64,000 bases of DNA, from positions 81,277-145,276 of the forward strand of contig JXTB01000298.1 in the NCBI GenBank assembly GCA_002914805.1. The letters are read 5' to 3'. Of this stretch, positions 1 to 12,975 are shown piece after piece. The first letter of the stretch is position 1. Each line of letters opens with the position of its first letter. The position numbers and the translations under genes are program-made. The notes below the pieces were generated by a model. It saw nothing but the letters and a program-made list of their open reading frames with translations. It was not told the DNA's origin and did not search any database. This DNA is from Parasponia andersonii. Its lineage: Eukaryota > Streptophyta > Magnoliopsida > Rosales > Cannabaceae.

Positions 1-381
1 TTTTTCAACTTTTATCCTTTCTTCTTTTCTACTCTTAGAATTTCAGCTCCTTAGACAGTGTGATAAATTCAAGCATGAGATTACATGAAAAATTGTGAGG
101 ATATAGAGGGAGGAATAAGGAGCTACAGCTTGGTTAAAGAGGAGAAGAGCGACATATACATTATAAACCAATTATAAAGGGCAGAAGTGACATTTCAGGT
201 GGGTATATGCATATTTTTCAGAGTTTTATTGAGGGAAGCATATGTGCCAAAATATGCCTCTTATAATGCATATTTAACCTAATTCCCCCCTTCAATAAAT
301 ATTCATAATAAATGATTGTAGGACAAAAACAACCATAAAGCATAGATTTGTTCATGTTTAAAAATGAAATACCTCAAAACT
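1..381. other. intergenic, no gene seen
   Basis: AT-rich sequence with stops in every frame. I see no coding potential or RNA gene before the inverted-repeat element that begins near 382. Confidence 0.6.
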
Positions 382-1138
382 TAGGGCTGACAATTCGTGT
401 CCATGTATTGTATTCGTGTCGTGTCGATGTATATATATATAATAGGTAAATGCTTAACCTGAACACGACCCGTTTAATAAACAGGTCAGAAATTATGATG
501 CGAATACTCATTTATAAATAAGTTGACACCACACGAACTGTGTAATTCATTTACTAAACAGCTCATATTAACCCGTGACACGTGATCCGCGAACATAATC
601 CGAACACGATCCGTTTAATAAAGAGTCTTATAAAAATATGAACAAATTTTGGACCCAATTCAAGTAAATATCCATATTATCAAATGTTATAACAAAATAT
701 CCGGTACATATGTTTATATATCAAATGTAAAATTTTATATACTAAGTATAAAAATTATATACCTATTACATTTCAATACAATAACTGAAATTAGTAGATT
801 TGTTATCTACCAAGTGTAAAAATATATATACTTAGACATTCAGCTATAAAATTTTAAAAATGGATATCTACTTAATCAAATTTAAAATATTAGTCATCTA
901 TCTAAATTTCTCTTTGAATAAATGGGACATAAATTATGACACAACACGACACGACACGTTTACGAAACAAGCAATTTTTTGTATTGGTGAGTTCAACCCG
1001 AATACGACCTGATAATTAAATGTGTCAATGTCTCCAACCAGAACACAACACGAACACGATTAAGCTAAACCCAAATCCGTTAATTTCGTATGGATTTCGA
1101 GTCGTATTGTCATATCGTGTTACAAATTACTAGCCTTA
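382..1138. mobile_element. hAT-like non-autonomous element (MITE-type)
   Basis: The left end reads TAGGGCTGACAATTCGTGTC. The right end, read on the minus strand, begins TAAGGCTAGTAATTTGTAAC, so the two ends form an imperfect terminal inverted repeat. Both flanks carry direct and inverted copies of a motif built on ACACGACCCGTTTAATAAAC and CGTGTCGTGTCG, a signature of a widespread plant hAT-type MITE. The flanks CAAAACT (left) and CAAGAACT (right) could be a decayed 8-bp target duplication. No transposase ORF is present. The middle (about 640-930) is a different repeat also found near 11.4 kb, so the element is probably nested. The family assignment is from memory of the terminal motif. Confidence 0.55.
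640..930. repeat. dispersed repeat, copy 1 (partner near 11.4 kb)
   Basis: This block matches 11335-11575 in the same orientation. Shared landmarks in the same order are AAATATCCGGTACATATGTT, TATATATCAAATGTAA, TTAATCAAATTTAAAATATT and a GTCATC(T/C)AT tail. The copies differ by substitutions and by an indel in the centre, so they are old. It lies inside the hAT-like element at 382-1138. Confidence 0.6.
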
Positions 1139-2856
1139 CAAGAACTCCTAAAAAGACAAAAGCCGAATGTCTACTCTCACTCTACTCTTGTTCTGTGTGT
1201 GTGAACGTGTGTGTAAATTTCTCTCATAACATCTCTCTCGCTCTTAAAATCTCTTAACTTTCTCTCTCGCTCTTATATCTCTTATGCATGATTAAGAAAT
1301 TTCTGTATTTAAATATCATGTGTATAATTTAAAATAATTTATATTTGAGTTTCGAGATATTCTGTGATGGATTCTACGTAAAAAAATTAAATATGGATCA
1401 AGTGCTATGAAGTTATGAAAATTTGGATGGTTTTTCTCGACGAACATGGAAAATTTGATGAATTTCGACGCTAATTTGATACCCTTTCGATATAATTCAA
1501 TAAAAATTCGATGAAAACTCTTTAATAATTGTTTCTGAAAAATTACTCAATGATCATCGAAATGGTATCAAAAATTTCGATGCCAATATGATGAATTTCA
1601 ATGTGATTTATATAATTCAATGATAATTTAATACCATTTCGATGGTCTTATAATAATTTTTCAGATTACATTATAAAAATACACTTCATTAAAATGACAT
1701 CGAATTGTCATCAAATTAGCATCGAAATTTCATCAAAAGCCATCGTATTACGATAGACCATCAAATATTAATCAAATAATTATCGAATCAGATAATTATT
1801 GAAAAGCATCGAACTATTTTTATTTTATTTTTTCTAATAATTCATTGAGTCGACATCAAATTTTTTCGAAATTTTCATTGACATTCAACGATTTTTCACT
1901 TCAGTTTTAGCAAATTATTGAAAATTGACCCAAATTCTTTTCTTTTTTTTTTTTGGGCAAATCAACCTCAAAATACTTAAAAACTATATGACTAGATTAT
2001 TTCTAACAATACCTATAAAATTTAAAAATAAAAATTGCTTGTCCATTTGAAGAATCCCTCTTATTCAGAGGGTATTCAATGCACCTTATGAACAGTTCTT
2101 TTTCTTTTAATGTTTTTATTTTGGTGTGTAATACCTTTAGATGAATTTGTAGGTTGTTACGTTGTTGATTTAGTTTTGATTGTTAAAAAACTATAGAGTT
2201 GGAATAAGGGAGAAGATTGAAGAGGAAGCATATAAGAAGAGAGAGAACACTAGGTATAAAGCATAGATAAGAATTTAAACATTTTGGGAGAAATTATAAT
2301 TTTAACAATTATTGAGGGAGATATATTGGCCGTAAATTGGGCACATTTGAAGCATATTTAATGCAATTTCTAAACTGCGAGAATAGATGACAAGGTTATG
2401 CTTTCGTATTTAAACACACCGTGTAGAATTTGATATTTTCAGTGTGGAGTGATGACAAAAATTAACGGTTCCTAAAATGGTTATTTGTGCGGTAGTCGAA
2501 GTATATATTTAGAAAACTCATAGTTTTATACTCAAATTATCATTCACCAATTATCAATATTAAAACTACGAGAGACTGTCATAGAATAAGAGGAAAAAAT
2601 AAAGAAATGAAAGTCATCCATAAAAATTGCTATAAAACTAACAATAAAAAGAGTGCCAAGATTACCGATGAAAAAGCGTACTCTGCATGTTATTACATGT
2701 GTTAATACATCAATTTTAATCTAAAGTTTCAATTTATGTTGTGTCTTCTTACTCGATTATTATTTTTTTTATGCGAATATCAATGCTAGAATACATCACA
2801 TGAATGAATCGCATTATCCATGTACAAGCTGAGAAATTGCTTAACTTACACTGAAT

Positions 2857-2901
<45 letters not shown>

Positions 2902-4538
2902 GTTTCAGTCCTCTTTTGCTGGGAAGACTCGGAATATCTAATATTTGACAAGTCCCACCCTGAAATTTTAACCCTAAACGAGGATACCCAGAGATATTTT
3001 CGTCCATGGAATGTTTTGGGGCTCAAAAGTATAAAAGGGACTGCGGGCTTGCAGTATTTTTCTTGCTACCTTCTGATTCCTTAACAAAATGGAACCACCA
3101 TTAACTTGTCTTGGTGGGCGGGCGCCATTCCCAGCTAGAGATTTCGCAACTATCTCTAGCTACAAAATGCCTTAATGGCTATTTGTAACAATTTCACCGA
3201 GATTGTTCTCATTTCTGAGCTGATGCCCTGATTTCCGGTGATTTATCTCCTCTCTGCACATACACACAAAACATAAAGAGTTTAGGGGAAATTTAGGGGT
3301 GGATTATAGGACTCGTACTTGTTTGGTACAAGAGATAACTGGGAAGGCAGAAAAGTGCAAAGCATATATAAAGTAAGCATTTGGACCTACACTTTCCGGA
3401 GATTAGGCAGGAGAAAGGATGGCATCTTAGTGTAAACTGAGGAATGTTACTATTTTGAATGCATTTATATCTACAAATATGACACCAATTATGGATAAAG
3501 GCAATTCTACGTGTATGGTATTTTCTTTCCCCATACCTATCTCTATACATCAAACAAATGAGATGAATGTTCTCCTCTTTCCTTCCTCTCTCATAAAAAA
3601 TAACCAGAGGAAAATCTTCCTCCTCCATTTTTCACCTAGATTTTGTACCTTAAAGTCATCAAGAGTAAAGACCTAATGGAACCATGAATAGAACTGGCAC
3701 GAGAGAATTACTAAACTATGTATTAGATTGGAGCGTGTATATGATTTAGTTGACCTTAGATAGATTAGGTCTCATTCAAACCATCCATTCAAGTTCCGAA
3801 AGCAATAGTAAGTAGTTCATATTGGACCCTAAAGCAAGATCATCCGAGATTCCCAAACTACAAGGCCAACTTACAAGCATTAGTGAAGGACAAGAATTCA
3901 CAATATATTGACGATTTCTCTCCTTCGAACATCTCAGAAAGGTCAAAATAAATTACTTTACAAACAAGGACCTAGCAATAAGCTCAAAAAGGTTTCAACT
4001 ACTTGTATATGAACGAAAAGCAGATATCACATAATTCAGCCCAATGGAATCCTTAAGGTACATTTAGCTAATGGGAAGCATGAAGCAGGAAGAAAGAATA
4101 ATTTCAGTTTGTTACACTGAAGTTTTGGTTACATGAGCCACCAACAATTTTATTTGTGGTACATTGTCACTGTAACTGCTAACTGCTTAGCGATTGGTCC
4201 CAAAATATGAGACTCTGCTGACTGCTGAGATTACTTAGATTCAGAAACTGAATTATTAAACACCTCGGTGCATGGCCAACAATAACACCCAGAGTTTTTT
4301 AGATACGTAAAACTTTGTATCAATCAACTAGGTCCTTTGTTTAGCAAATAAATAAAACCGACTTCGGTATACTCTCTCAAATTCATTAGCTACTACTTAC
4401 ATGACAACATTCCAAAGTGAAACAATGAATCGAGTGCATGACCAAGCATCAAAAATACGAGAGGGGATGAACTATCGCATAATAGGAATGCATCAAAAAT
4501 AAGAAATGGGATGAACTATCACACAGTAGGACCATAAT
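1139..4538. other. intergenic, downstream of CLC-f
   Basis: Apart from the foldback at 1430-1870 and a (TA)n plus T-run at 2860-2902, I see no gene. The short ORFs (111 aa or fewer) have low-complexity or composition-driven sequences. The 3' untranslated region of the minus-strand CLC-f gene should lie in the last few hundred bases. I searched this stretch for a further coding exon of CLC-f and did not find one that matched the family C-terminus. Confidence 0.55.
1430..1870. repeat. foldback of degenerate TCGATG/ATCGAA motifs
   Basis: TTTGATGAATTTCGACGCTAATTTGAT-like sequence at about 1451-1477 is inverted near 1709-1736. Another inverted pair surrounds CTGAAAAATTA and CATCGAAATGGTAT. The whole 440 bp repeats short units around TCGATG, CATCGAA and AATTTGATG on both strands. 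It looks like the arms of an old hairpin-type MITE. I found no clear target-site duplication. Confidence 0.45.
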
Positions 4539-7500
4539 CTAATTATTTTGTGCGAACCTGAGACATTTTAGGATTGAATCATAAGGAAGAACAGCAATAA
4601 TCCTCCGCTTCCTCTCTCTTAAAGATTCTCTACCATGCATAACCACAGGTAACTGTTTGATACCCTTGGCCTCCATGAGCTGCTTTGCAATTGAAAGCTC
4701 TGTGTCTGGATAACATGTTAGAAGTCCACGCACTTGCCCTCGATAGCTAATCCCTCGAGTACAAACAGAAGAAACAAGACATTTATTTGCCTGTAGAACA
4801 TACAAATTTATACATAGGGTTAAGAAAATAAAATATAAAGCATTTTATTGTTTAATAGAAAAACAAGTATAAGAAAGACTGGAGGAAAACAAACAAAAAA
4901 AAAAAGGCATACATAATTGGGAATCGTGAAAAAGAACCTATAAATTGTGAAATTTGTAAGCTCATCACCACTTACATCCAAAAATCTTGAGTCAGACTTA
5001 GAAATATCACTAGACTTCTTGGATAGATACCGTCTAACATCACCAAAGGTTAATATTCCTTCCAGAAAGTCATCATCGTCAACAACCAGCACAAATTTCT
5101 GCTGGTTATCTTGCAGGTACTTTATCGCCTCTTTCAAAGTCATGGAAAGAGGAACCTTCACATAGTTCTTTGACATGGCCTGAGAAACCTGAGAACAAGG
5201 AGGGATTCATAATTGAGAAATACAGAAAAAATGAAGCAAGAAGAAAAGAAATTGAATGACCAAAGAATGCCATAGTTAAGAAAGCAAATGGAACAACAAA
5301 TGACCATTTCAAAATTGAGAAACAGGTTTTTTTGGTGCCCACTTGCACGCATAGGAAGAGGGAGGGGGGAGGGGGGGAGTCGTAGGGAGTAAGTGACAGA
5401 GTTCTAAGGAAGTTATAATGAGAAGAAATGGAAAAGAGATAAACCTTTAGATCTATAAAAATATTATCATAAACTGCTTTAAATAGCGGTGTTTTATATA
5501 ATACGAGTTCTCAAGGGGATGGGAGGGAGTGACAGACAGCCACTAATATAAACAGTAATGAGTGGAGAAGGAAAGAGATAAACCTTTAGATCATCTAGGA
5601 GAATGTCTTCATTAACTGCTTCAGCATAAGTAGTGTGTTCTATAATGGAGAGTTCTCGATCATCTCCATTATTAAGCCATCTCCAATTAACTTCATCTTT
5701 ATCTTCACTAGGAAAAAGAGAAGAGTAACCTCTTGCCAAACTGCGGGTATCAGATGCTTCAGTCTCCTTTCCCTGGTTTGCCACAGAGGGAACCCAGATT
5801 GCCAATCCAACAGCCCCCTACAAACATTACACACAACAGCTGAAACCACCAACGAAAGAAAGGAATGAGCCAAAAAAGCAAGAGCATTGGCAATTTGTAC
5901 GTCTCTGGACAAACACCCTCCAACTACTGGTGGGGAATAAAAATCTTCAATTTGCCTCTTCTTTGTTCAGAACAGTACACTTGATTCGATGACACGAAGA
6001 TAAATAGAGAGCGAGAGAGAGAGAGAGAGAGATAGAGTTCAAGCAATTAATTGAGGGGAACAACGACGAGGTGTGATCATCAAAGTGAGATTTTTTATGA
6101 GAGCAACAAGGCATAAGATTACCATCAGAGGAAGCAATATTCTGTAGTCTCTGGTCAGCTCAAAAAGAAGCAAAACTGATGTCAAAGGCACTGAACAAAC
6201 TGAAGCTAAAGTTGCAGCCATTCCAACCTGCAGAAGTTTGAAGTATTTTAATGCGTTAATACATGGCTCAAGATATATTTTGATGACCTGTAAGTGAAAA
6301 ATAATAAGGTGGTGAAATTCAAAAGAAGCTTCTCATAAAAGGACAATTTTACCAGTGCATAAGCCTGTGGCTGTGCAACAGCAGCATTCCCAGGAATTGC
6401 TGAATTGATAATTTCGGCAGCTGAACCACCAAATACAGCACCAATAGCAGCACCGATCATCAAACTTGGGGCATACAGGCCACCTACAAGCCCAGAACCC
6501 TTGCAGAGGGCTGTGGCGACAACTTTGGCTGCTGATAGTTGAGTTAGCAGCCAGATTCCAGGAGCTGAAGCAGTCTTGCCAGTGTGAAGGATTTCTTCCA
6601 CATTTGTGAAACCCCAGTACAGGATTCCAGGATACTTGAGAGCAATTATCCCAGCTCCTAAACCACCTAAAGCAGGGCAAACAAGGGGAGGAAGGCCGAA
6701 CCTTTCCTTGATAAATTCAAAGAAGTCTGTGAACCAAGCAACCAATCGAGTAAAGGCTACACTTACAACACCACAAAGCATGCCCAATATTAAGTACAAA
6801 GGTAGTTCTGCAAAGCCACATCAAAAATCAGGTCAGATATTCAAAAAATTAAAAAAAAAAAATAAAAATAAAAAAAAATAAAAAAGAAATAAAAAAAGTA
6901 GAATACCAGCAGCAGATTTGAGATCATACGCAGGCACGGTGAAGGCAGATTGTGTTCCCATTGAGACATTTGATACAGTAGAGGAAATAACAGAGGCCAA
7001 GATAATCATAGCAGTGGTGAATGGAGGTGAATTTTCAGCTCGAAGAGGCCTTAACACGGTTTCAATAGCAAAGAAGCAACCAGCAACAGCGGCATTAAAA
7101 CCGGAAGAAATGCCGGCAGCAGCACCCGCTGCAACAAGAGCAATCTTCCTCTCTCGGTTGTTCTCCATCATTAGGGAAAAGCCATTGGCACAAGACTTTC
7201 CAATATCAACGCTAGGACCTTCCGGACCCAAGGAACAACCAGTTCCTAGAGTGACTGCAGCCTGGATGGCTTTTATGGTGGGAAAGACCCCAGAAAGCAA
7301 ATCAAATCCATGTTTCTCTTGTGCTTGACCATGAGACGAAGAAGTAGTACAAGTAGAGTGCTTGATCTGGTCCAAGATTTCAACTAACCCATGCATCATG
7401 CCAACAATAACACCTCCAGTTACAGGTATGAGAAGAATTCTATGCCAAGTGTCGGCCAGCCTCTGCAAACGAAGCCAAGCAGCTCCCTCATTTGGGGTAC

Positions 7501-8098
7501 CAGCCCATGCCCATTCATGTATAAGGTGCACCTATAATAATAAACAAGAAGACAATTTTATTTGTTTAATTTGTTTAATTTTATAAAGAAAAAGAAAGAA
7601 TGGAATACCGACCCCGTTGTTAAAAGCGGCGACAAGGAGACCGGTAGCCAGGCCAAGAAGGCAGCCAATAAGGAGCAAAGCCCACTCGGGAGGGGCGCTG
7701 TCACCAAGTGCATCCACGGGAGAAGAAGGTTCACGATCAGGCCCAGGCACATCGACGTGACCACGTTCTCGCTCTCGCTCTCGTTCGCGGCGCTTGAAAC
7801 TGAGGCGGCGAGGCGAGAAAGGCGGATCGAAATGCCTGAAGAATAGATCCTTGAGAAGACCACCACCACCACCACCACCACCGACGCCAGAAGATGGTGA
7901 AGCCGAATTGGGATTGGGATTGGGATTGGAACTGGAACTGGACCTTGACCTGGGTATCGCAATTGGATCTTGCTGCTGAGACTGAGATTCCAAGTCGTCG
8001 TGGTTCTCAACTCCAACTGCAACAATTGGACTATTATTCGATCTGAGCAGATGACTCGATTCGCTGCAATCTCCTCCTCCTCCTCCTGATATTTCCAT
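4539..8098 (-). CDS. CLC-F: chloride channel/transporter CLC-f (seven exons)
   Basis: Exons on the minus strand are 8098-7613, 7531-6907, 6807-6353, 6227-6123, 5817-5584, 5188-4976 and 4790-4539. All phases close, giving 789 aa, close to the roughly 780 aa of Arabidopsis CLC-f. The CLC signature GPEGP lies at residues 264-268 with gating-type Glu266. The GFNAAVAG helix is at about 306-313 and KGSGLVGGLYAP at 473-484. CBS domains occupy about 640-705 and 715-785. The variable N-terminus has a Gly run and an Arg-Glu repeat. CLC-f proteins move chloride (with or without H+) across endomembranes, reported mainly at the Golgi. I chose ATG 8098 because it opens the family-like N-terminus; an in-frame ATG at 8197 would add 33 residues. 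The first intron uses an unusual donor, GTCGGT. The last exon ends LRFAQNN, shorter than the family tail, and a possible donor CAG/GTTCGC at 4555 could lead to a further exon that I could not find. Confidence 0.93.
5383..5514 (-). repeat. degenerate duplicate of CLC-f exon 5 end inside intron 5
   Basis: This intronic block matches 5521-5659, which contains the 3' end of exon 5 and its splice donor. Shared landmarks in the same order are GGGAG..AGTGACAGA, AATGAG..GAAA.GAGATAAACCTTTAGATC, a CATAAACTGCTT/CATTAACTGCTTC segment and GAGTTCTC. The copy keeps the AAAG/GTTTAT donor-like site but has lost its reading frame. It looks like a local tandem duplication of about 140 bp. Confidence 0.7.
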
Positions 8099-8340
8099 CA
8101 ATGTATTGACCGATTCGATTCGATTTCTTCTTTCTTCCAAATTTTTTACTATACTTTCTCCATAATTCCTATATTTCCTTTCCTGTATATGTCCCAAAGA
8201 CTAGACTAGACATTCTCATTTTGCTCCTTCTCCTCCTCCTCCTCCTCTTTTTTTTTCTTTCCCTCCCTATTTATTCTATTAATTCAGACACTTCTCTTCC
8301 CTTTTCTCTCCTCATTAGTCATTACTCTTACTCTTACCAC

Positions 8341-8372
<32 letters not shown>

Positions 8373-9672
8373 CTCTCTCCCTACGGTCAACTATACATAA
8401 TACTTCCATTTCATTTGGCCTCTACTCTCTCTACTAGTTTTTTTTCTTTTTGTTTTCAATGATGGACTTTATTATTATTTTTTTTTTATGCGTGTCTCTT
8501 TGTGCTTTGTACTAATTGCTTTCCTTTTGCGCTTTCTATTAATTACTTTATACATACTACATACCAATATAGATACTATTTATTCATTACTTTTAACGTA
8601 TAATTGCATTCCTCTATTTTGCCTTTTGACATTTTATTTTGTTTATATCATATGTTTTTGTTATTATATTATTAACATTTAGATTTAAAATTTGTAATAA
8701 ATTTACATTTTTTCTGGATCAAATGTTAATTTTGACCGTTAAATTTATCAAAATATTTTTTAAATTTTAAAGATATTTATTTAAATATTTAATTAATTTT
8801 CAAACTAATTAAAATTAATAGATAAAAGAACAAACTTTAAAAAAATAATTTTAAAAAAGAACCAATAAATAAGAAATATTATTTAAATGCGTATTTATTA
8901 ATTTTAGATATGTTTAAAATTTAAATTTCTTTCCAGATATATATATATATATACTTATAAACTTTAAAACAGGTAAACATATAATTTGTAAACTTATACT
9001 TAACTATCTATCAAGACAAAAGATATAAAAATATAATTAACCCTATTAAATACTATACCTTCTTGCTTTACCTTCCCCACATATGAATACTACTAGCTGC
9101 CTGACCTGTCCTGACCTAAGTGTCTCCCAAGGCCAAGGTGACATGAACCTGCCCCAAACTTTCAAACTCAAACCAATAATAACGTAACAATATTTTCATT
9201 TAAAAAAAAAAACATAACAACATTTTATTCAGTATTTAAAATTTGAAATTGAATTTTAATAAGGGAAACCACAATTGAATGTCTATTTCATCCTATTTTT
9301 CCTCTACTTTTCTTTTTTTATTTTAAATTTCAGAAGACTATCATGTTTTTAACTTTTTCTCGTCAATTACTCTCTTTGCTACAGTTATTTTTTTATAGTT
9401 TCAAGCTTTTTTCCCTTATTTTATGAAATATATATATGCATATATATAGGCACCAATCTAGTAGATATTTTTTTTTATCTATATATAGGTTTCAATTTGG
9501 CCAATGAAAATTTAGCATGCACATTTTTTTATTGTAAAAAAGAAGAAAGAGAAAGAACATTAATGATTCATGTCTTTTCATGCATTTCATTATAACTATT
9601 GGATCACTATTATTATGATTAAAAAAAAAATAGATACTCGCAGATAAAAAAAAATAACTATTAGATTGACAA

Positions 9673-9674
<2 letters not shown>

Positions 9675-9711
<37 letters not shown>
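9675..9711. repeat. (TA)n microsatellite
   Basis: Perfect AT dinucleotide run of about 37 bp. Confidence 0.9.
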
Positions 9712-9714
<3 letters not shown>

Positions 9715-11334
9715 CTTGAAGTACAGCTAAAATATATCAACAAAGTACTCGAGTTTGGCGCTTTATTGGCATCTGCAGACAATTAATTTTGATAACTACT
9801 TTTGCAATTTACGTAATTGACATAGTTTGTACCTTTTATTTTATTGGTAATGGTAATCTTATTGATAATCAGGCTCAATCATGTTACTATTCATCATATC
9901 TAACCCCAATCCTTATTGGAGGAAAACATGTTTATCAAATAAAATCGGAGCATTTTCCAATTTGGTCAACTGTTGAAGTTGAAAGCACATTTGTTATTGG
10001 TTTGTTTTTATTCTTTATGTTGTAGCTCATAATCACTTTTGAACTCAAGAGTATGATATTGCGGATGATAACATGAAGAACCCAAGACTGTCGTTGGCTC
10101 GTCAGAAAACTTCTAGGTGGAAATGCCTAGCAAAAACAATTTTATCCATTCTTGGTATTTTATAGTCAAATAAGATCATCTCATTCTACTTGTATTTTAT
10201 AGACTATAGATCAATTGTTGGTATGCTTATTGCTTAAACATCCATATCGCATGCTAAAGATTTTTCTTTTTTTTAATGATAATATTAACTATCTCACTTT
10301 ATATCTCAATATTCTTATTAATTACTTAATGTAATAAATAATTTGTCATTATTTAATTGATGAATATTTTAAAATATATTTACTATATGTTTTAATTGGC
10401 CAATTGAATCTACCATGTCAAATGTTGTGGTATATAAAGTGTGATCCTACATTATCTTTTCTTTAAATAGGTTTTAGGCATTTTTTTTTTAATTAGCCAA
10501 GTATAAATTCAAAGACAAAACTTTTACCATGTGACAATATTGGTGCATGACATTCTCAAAAGTTCAGATTAGAAAATAAACAGGGTCAAATGTGCAAGCC
10601 TATGGATTATAGTGAAATTTTAACATTTTTATTAATTAGCTAAAGGGCAATTCAAAGACCAAAATTGACCTCAATGATAAATCCACTTTGATTGCCATGT
10701 GAATTTATTATGGAATAAATCGATACCTATTTATTTGAGAGCCTTTAATCGAAAGATTAGCTAATTAGAAATATTAGCTAATGATGAAGAAACTAAAGGC
10801 CTATGTATATATAACTTGTCCCACGTGTGTAGAATCAAATAAGGGTGATCTTAGATGCTTATAAATTAGGGAAAAAAAAAGTTAATATATTTGCATTTTT
10901 TTTAAAATGAAATCGGATGTTTGTATTTAAAGTGCATTGTGTGCAAATATTTTTATTTATAGTACATTTTGTGCACTACAGTCGATCGATATATCATAAT
11001 TTTTCACTATCGTAAACAGAACATAAGTGAGAATTCGTCGTTTAATATTCAGACATAACAGATGAGGTTAGAATTGAATACTACCCAGTTCAGACCTCGA
11101 TTATGTGTAAGTTATATTTTTTTTATTTATTATTTTTATATTAATGATTGAATTGGAATTTTTTTGAAAGATAATAATATGTATACTAATTTTAACACAA
11201 GTTAGGGTTCAAACTCTCCTATTTCAATTTAGTTGTGGAGGATAATTTTGTTTGTGTTTTAAATATTTTTCATTATGTTATATTTTGAGATAATAGATTT
11301 ACTATCGATTTTTTGATATTGAAAATTGGGCCTT

Positions 11335-11575
11335 ATAGGAATTAATTTAAGTAAATATCTATTTTTGAAATATTATAGCAAAATATCCGGTACATATGTT
11401 TATATATCAAATGTAAGATATTATATACTCAGTATATTAATTGAAACTAATAGATAAATATATCTAAGTAAACGTATATATACTTTGACATTTAGTTATA
11501 AAATTTATAAAGTAGACATCTGCTTAATCAAATTTAAAATATTGGTCATCCATATAAATTCAGATAAATTTAATA
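11335..11575. repeat. dispersed repeat, copy 2
   Basis: Same-orientation match to 640-930. It shares AAATATCCGGTACATATGTT, TATATATCAAATGTAA and TTAATCAAATTTAAAATATT in order. Unlike copy 1 it is not surrounded by the ACACGACCC hAT-like arms, so it appears to be a separate unit. Confidence 0.6.
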
Positions 11576-11970
11576 ACTTAATACTTAAAATTTTATTTCA
11601 ATTTTTCAGTTCTTTTATGGGGTCTTCACTAAATTTAACTAAAAAATTTAGATTTTTCTTATGTTTTATTTATATTTTTAAGGATTTGAGCCAATATGTG
11701 ATTTTTTTTTTTAATGTAACAGGATGACAGATCCAAATGACGACCACTGCAATGTCTCGCCATGGACCATACCAGAACTCTTGTTCTTTTCCCACTTTTT
11801 GAAATTGAAAAAAAAAAAAAGAAAGAAATTGAATTCGTAATATGTCATGAATGAACTAATCGGTTCATCAAGATTGATATCATCCTTTTATTTATTTATT
11901 CATTTTTATTTTTTGCATTATCCAAACTATACGTAATAGGGCACAACTGTTGTTAGCAATGTCACAAATC

Positions 11971-12020
11971 TTAAAATGGAAAATTCGTTGAAGCTTTAAA
12001 ATGGAAAATTCGTTGAAGCT
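11971..12020. repeat. 25-bp perfect tandem duplication
   Basis: Two adjacent identical 25-bp units containing TTAAAATGGAAAATTCG and ending GTTGAAGCT. Perfect identity suggests a recent slippage event. Confidence 0.9.
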
Positions 12021-12975
12021 TTTGAAAGTGGGGATTACTAGATATACTATTTTTTGTGTTTTTCAATGTCATTACTGGACATATGCATTCTATTATAATT
12101 TGTTATATTAATAGCACCTAAGGTGGTATGTAATTTTTCATGGATCAATTGACTAATTAAAACTTTAACACTAATAAGTTCAACATATTCTCAAATTAAA
12201 TGGTCATAAATTACTTATCGCATAAGGTAGTATTAAAAAGGTAGGATTCCAAGTATTATTCATTACTAAAATGTAAAACTTAGATTTACATGTCAAAAGA
12301 CTGAGAAAGTATAAAAGAAATTGCTTTAATTAGTATTTTTTTTTTTTTGAAGATTTTCAAACTTAAATGCAAAGTGTTTGAAATTTAAGTCTCATGACTT
12401 TTTTCTTTTCTTTTACTCTTTCCAAAGGGGGATGACTGTTGTTTTGTAATTATTATATACATATATATATATATATATATTTGTTTAGTACTAATTAGTG
12501 TGTACATATATGAATACCATATTCTATGAAAATTTTAATACAACATATATTGTATGTGATTCGTCAATCGTTAATGTTACGTACATTCAGAGCATTGAAG
12601 CTAATGTGGTAATGAAAAAAATTAATGCTTCCATCGTCAGTCTCGTCCTCGATGCTTCAAGGGGCTCTTGGAGATTATGATTCGATATACCATTAAATAT
12701 GCCGTATCTTTAATCTAATGGTTTGTTTACATAAAGACATTGAGATTTCTAGGATGATCTGTGCCTAAGATGTGCTTTTTATTATTTATTAGCATACATC
12801 GATAAAAAAATCCATGTAGCTAGCAATTGTGTTTTTCCTGAACGGCTTATCCTACATACAGACGACAATGTTAACAAAAATTTAGCAAAGTTATATTCAA
12901 ACTTTGTGAAAAAAAACTACAATATTTCATTGGATACCTCTGCAGCCAAATTTTTGTTGACATAAGTATGGTATA

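Larger units (their letters stand above)
8099..12970. other. intergenic, upstream of CLC-f; no gene seen
   Basis: The first few hundred bases should hold the CLC-f promoter and 5' UTR; a (TA)n run lies at about 8341-8368. The rest is AT-rich with homopolymer and (TA)n tracts. A 78-aa ORF at 9789-10025 has no recognisable family and no coding-like composition. Repeats at 9675-9711, 11335-11575 and 11971-12020 are listed separately. Confidence 0.5.

Noticed and set aside
9789..10025. 78-aa ORF
   Set aside because: Hydrophobic, composition-driven, no family resemblance.
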